Assembly: GCA_934718135.1 (NCBI GenBank) | Contig: CAKUZW010000007.1 | Location: forward strand, 1 to 64,000 | Direction of reading: 5' to 3' | DNA length: 64,000 nucleotides | DNA from: an uncultured Candidatus Melainabacteria bacterium | GTDB taxonomy: Bacteria; Cyanobacteriota; Vampirovibrionia; Gastranaerophilales; Gastranaerophilaceae | Shown here: piece by piece, positions 62,137 through 64,000 of the stretch | How the letters are laid out: every line of letters begins with the position of its first letter | Position numbering within the stretch: position 1 is the first letter of the stretch | Notes under the pieces: model-generated | What the model was told of the DNA's origin: nothing | The model's input: the letters and a program-made list of their open reading frames with translations, nothing else | Databases searched by the model: none | Made by a program: the position numbers and the translations under genes

Positions 62137-64000
62137 ATGGCAGAAAAACGCGTATGGCTCTTTAAGGACGGGAATGCATCAATGAAAAATCTTCTTGGGG
62201 GAAAGGGTGCTAATTTAGCAGAAATGACAAATTTAGGGTTACCTGTACCTCCAGGGTTGACTATTACAACCGAAACTTGTATGGATTATATCAATCACGG
62301 GAATAAAATGCCCGAAGGTTTGATGGATGAAGTTAAATCCGCTCTAAAGGTTATTGAAGATTATACCGGTAAAAAGTTTGGAGATTCAACAAATCCTTTA
62401 CTTGTATCCGTAAGATCAGGTGCTCGAGTTTCAATGCCGGGGATGATGGAAACAATTTTGAACTTAGGTTTGAATGACCAAACTGTTGAAGCAATGATTA
62501 AATTGACCAACAATCCTCGTTTTTGCTATGATTCTTATCGCAGATTTTTGACAATGTTTGGTTCTGTTGCTTGGGAAATGGATAGACAACAGTATTTTGA
62601 ATCTGAAGTTGAAAAGGTTAAAGAAAGAGAAGGTGTAACTTCTGATACAGAAGTTTCTGCTGAAGGTTGGAAATCATTAATTCCTATTTATAAAAATGTA
62701 ATTAAAGAAGTTACAGGAAAAGAATTTCCTCAAGATCCTTACGTTCAGTTGCAAGAATCTATTGAAGCCGTATTTCGTTCTTGGAATATCCCAAGAGCCG
62801 TTGCGTATCGTAACATGAATAAGATTGACCACAGTTTTGGAACAGCCGTAAATGTTCAGACAATGGTGTTCGGAAATATGGGTGATGATTGTGCAACAGG
62901 TGTATCATTCACTCGTAATCCTGCAACAGGTGAAAATAAATTCTATGGCGAATATTTGACAAATGCTCAAGGAGAAGATGTTGTTGCAGGTATCAGAACT
63001 CCAAAACCGATAGCTCAATTGCAAGAAGAAATGCCTGAACTCTATAAGCAATATGTTGATATCGCTAAAAAACTTGAACTTGGTTATAAAGATGTTCAGG
63101 ATATGGAATTCACGATTGAAAAAGGTAAATTGTGGATTTTGCAAACTCGTAACGGAAAAAGAACTGCTGCTGCTGCTGTAAAAATTGCCGTTGATATGTG
63201 CGAAGAAGGAATTATTTCAAAAGAACGAGCAATACAATTGGTTGATCCTTATTCGGTAAACCAAATTCTTTTACCTTGTTTTGACTCTAAGGCTCTTGAA
63301 GAGTCTCATAAGATTGCAAAAGGGGTTAACGCATCTCCGGGAGCTGCTGTTGGTAAGATTGTGTTTGATACAGAAGAAGCCGCAGAACGAGGTAAAGCGG
63401 GAGAAAAAGTTATTCTGGTTCGTGTTGAAACTTGTCCTGATGATATTCACGGAATGGCTGTATCGCAAGGTGTTTTGACTCTTCGAGGCGGAGCTACTTC
63501 TCATGCTGCTGTTGTTGCTAAAGGTATGGGAAAACCATGTGTTTCAGGTTGTGAAGATATGAAAATCGACCTTGATAATGAGATTTTGATTGGTAGTGAC
63601 GGAACTCAATATCACAAAGATTCAATTATCTCGATTGACGGCGGTAAAGGTCTTGTTATGGACGGTGCTGTTAAAATGGTTGAGGCGAAGATTGACGAAA
63701 ATTGGAACAAATTCTTCTCTTGGGTAAATGAAATTAAACGCTTGAAGGTCGAAGCAAATGCTGATACTCCTAAAGATGTTGCCAAAGCACTGGAATTTGG
63801 AGCAGAAGGTGTAGGATTGTGTAGAACAGAACACATGTTTATGGATCCTGACAGACTTCCTTGGGTGCAAAAAATGATTATTGCAGGAACTCCTGAGGCT
63901 AGACGCGAAGCTTTAAGTCATATTTTACCTATGCAATATTCAGATTTTTATGCAATGTTTAAAGCTATTGGTGAAAAACCAATGACAGTCAGACTTCTTG
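62137..64000 (+). CDS. ppdK: Pyruvate, phosphate dikinase (5' part; runs off the window)
   Basis: Interconverts pyruvate + ATP + Pi with PEP + AMP + PPi. AAAGGAGA precedes ATG 62137. About 621 codons are present of the usual 875. The N-terminal ATP-grasp (FKDGNASMKNLLGGKGANLA, then SVRSGARVSMPGMMETILNL) and the swivelling domain with catalytic His in LRGGATSHAAVVAKGMGKPC are complete. The window ends early in the PEP/pyruvate barrel (GLCRTEHMFM). Open to the last base without a stop. Confidence 0.97.
   Translation, partial: MAEKRVWLFKDGNASMKNLLGGKGANLAEMTNLGLPVPPGLTITTETCMDYINHGNKMPEGLMDEVKSALKVIEDYTGKKFGDSTNPLLVSVRSGARVSMPGMMETILNLGLNDQTVEAMIKLTNNPRFCYDSYRRFLTMFGSVAWEMDRQQYFESEVEKVKEREGVTSDTEVSAEGWKSLIPIYKNVIKEVTGKEFPQDPYVQLQESIEAVFRSWNIPRAVAYRNMNKIDHSFGTAVNVQTMVFGNMGDDCATGVSFTRNPATGENKFYGEYLTNAQGEDVVAGIRTPKPIAQLQEEMPELYKQYVDIAKKLELGYKDVQDMEFTIEKGKLWILQTRNGKRTAAAAVKIAVDMCEEGIISKERAIQLVDPYSVNQILLPCFDSKALEESHKIAKGVNASPGAAVGKIVFDTEEAAERGKAGEKVILVRVETCPDDIHGMAVSQGVLTLRGGATSHAAVVAKGMGKPCVSGCEDMKIDLDNEILIGSDGTQYHKDSIISIDGGKGLVMDGAVKMVEAKIDENWNKFFSWVNEIKRLKVEANADTPKDVAKALEFGAEGVGLCRTEHMFMDPDRLPWVQKMIIAGTPEARREALSHILPMQYSDFYAMFKAIGEKPMTVRLL

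Overview
The window looks like chromosome of an AT-rich, compact Gram-negative bacterium of the Candidatus Gastranaerophilales / Vampirovibrionia (Melainabacteria) type from a gut. This is inferred from low GC, lipid A and outer-membrane genes (lpxK, skp-like, MCE proteins, a TpsB barrel), a pilin-like protein with the FTLAEVLITLGII leader I associate with this group, and many lineage-restricted hypothetical proteins. No rRNA, tRNA, CRISPR array, transposase or clear prophage was seen.

Layout. 0-2.5 kb: lpxK and an MCE/MlaD-like protein. 2.7-6.8 kb: hypothetical proteins with axial-protein-like or coiled-coil features, and a PBECR-nuclease-like gene. 6.9-11.4 kb: a divergent AICAR-transformylase-like protein, dCMP deaminase, a secreted GH13 enzyme and an acyltransferase. 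11.6-17.5 kb: a tight fliE-fliF-(fliG-like)-fliH-flhA/sctV operon, then yidD. 17.8-20.7 kb: a pilin-like gene interrupted by a repeat, an XRE regulator, nth and skp. 21-25.2 kb: a TpsB transporter, bioD and bioA. 25.2-35.3 kb, all minus strand: a second MCE protein, folP, two hypotheticals, a TIGR01212 radical SAM gene, a zinc ribbon, obgE, two related secreted proteins and uvrA. 35.4-37.8 kb: three orphan genes behind a strong promoter. 37.9-45.6 kb: ldh, an ICMT-like methyltransferase, a zinc-ribbon/pilin-like chimera, prfB with its programmed frameshift, a 5'-nucleotidase and small genes. 45.7-53 kb: glyS, a GHL10 hydrolase operon, ispG and a phosphoesterase. 54-64 kb: a YkgJ-family protein, rlmN, rnhA, a UvrD helicase, two tail-to-tail matrixins, a sugar acetyltransferase, a large hypothetical and the 5' part of ppdK.

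The best candidate for an undescribed system is the export operon at 11.6-17.5 kb. It combines a two-TM FliF-type ring protein with an FlhA/SctV subunit whose signatures look injectisome-like. The protein in the fliG slot lacks recognisable motor motifs. The axial-like hypotheticals at 2.7-6.1 kb are possible substrates. A second theme is a family of composite inverted-repeat elements. Two lie flush against stop codons. A third, 612 bp long, sits inside the leader of a pilin gene and keeps the frame open.
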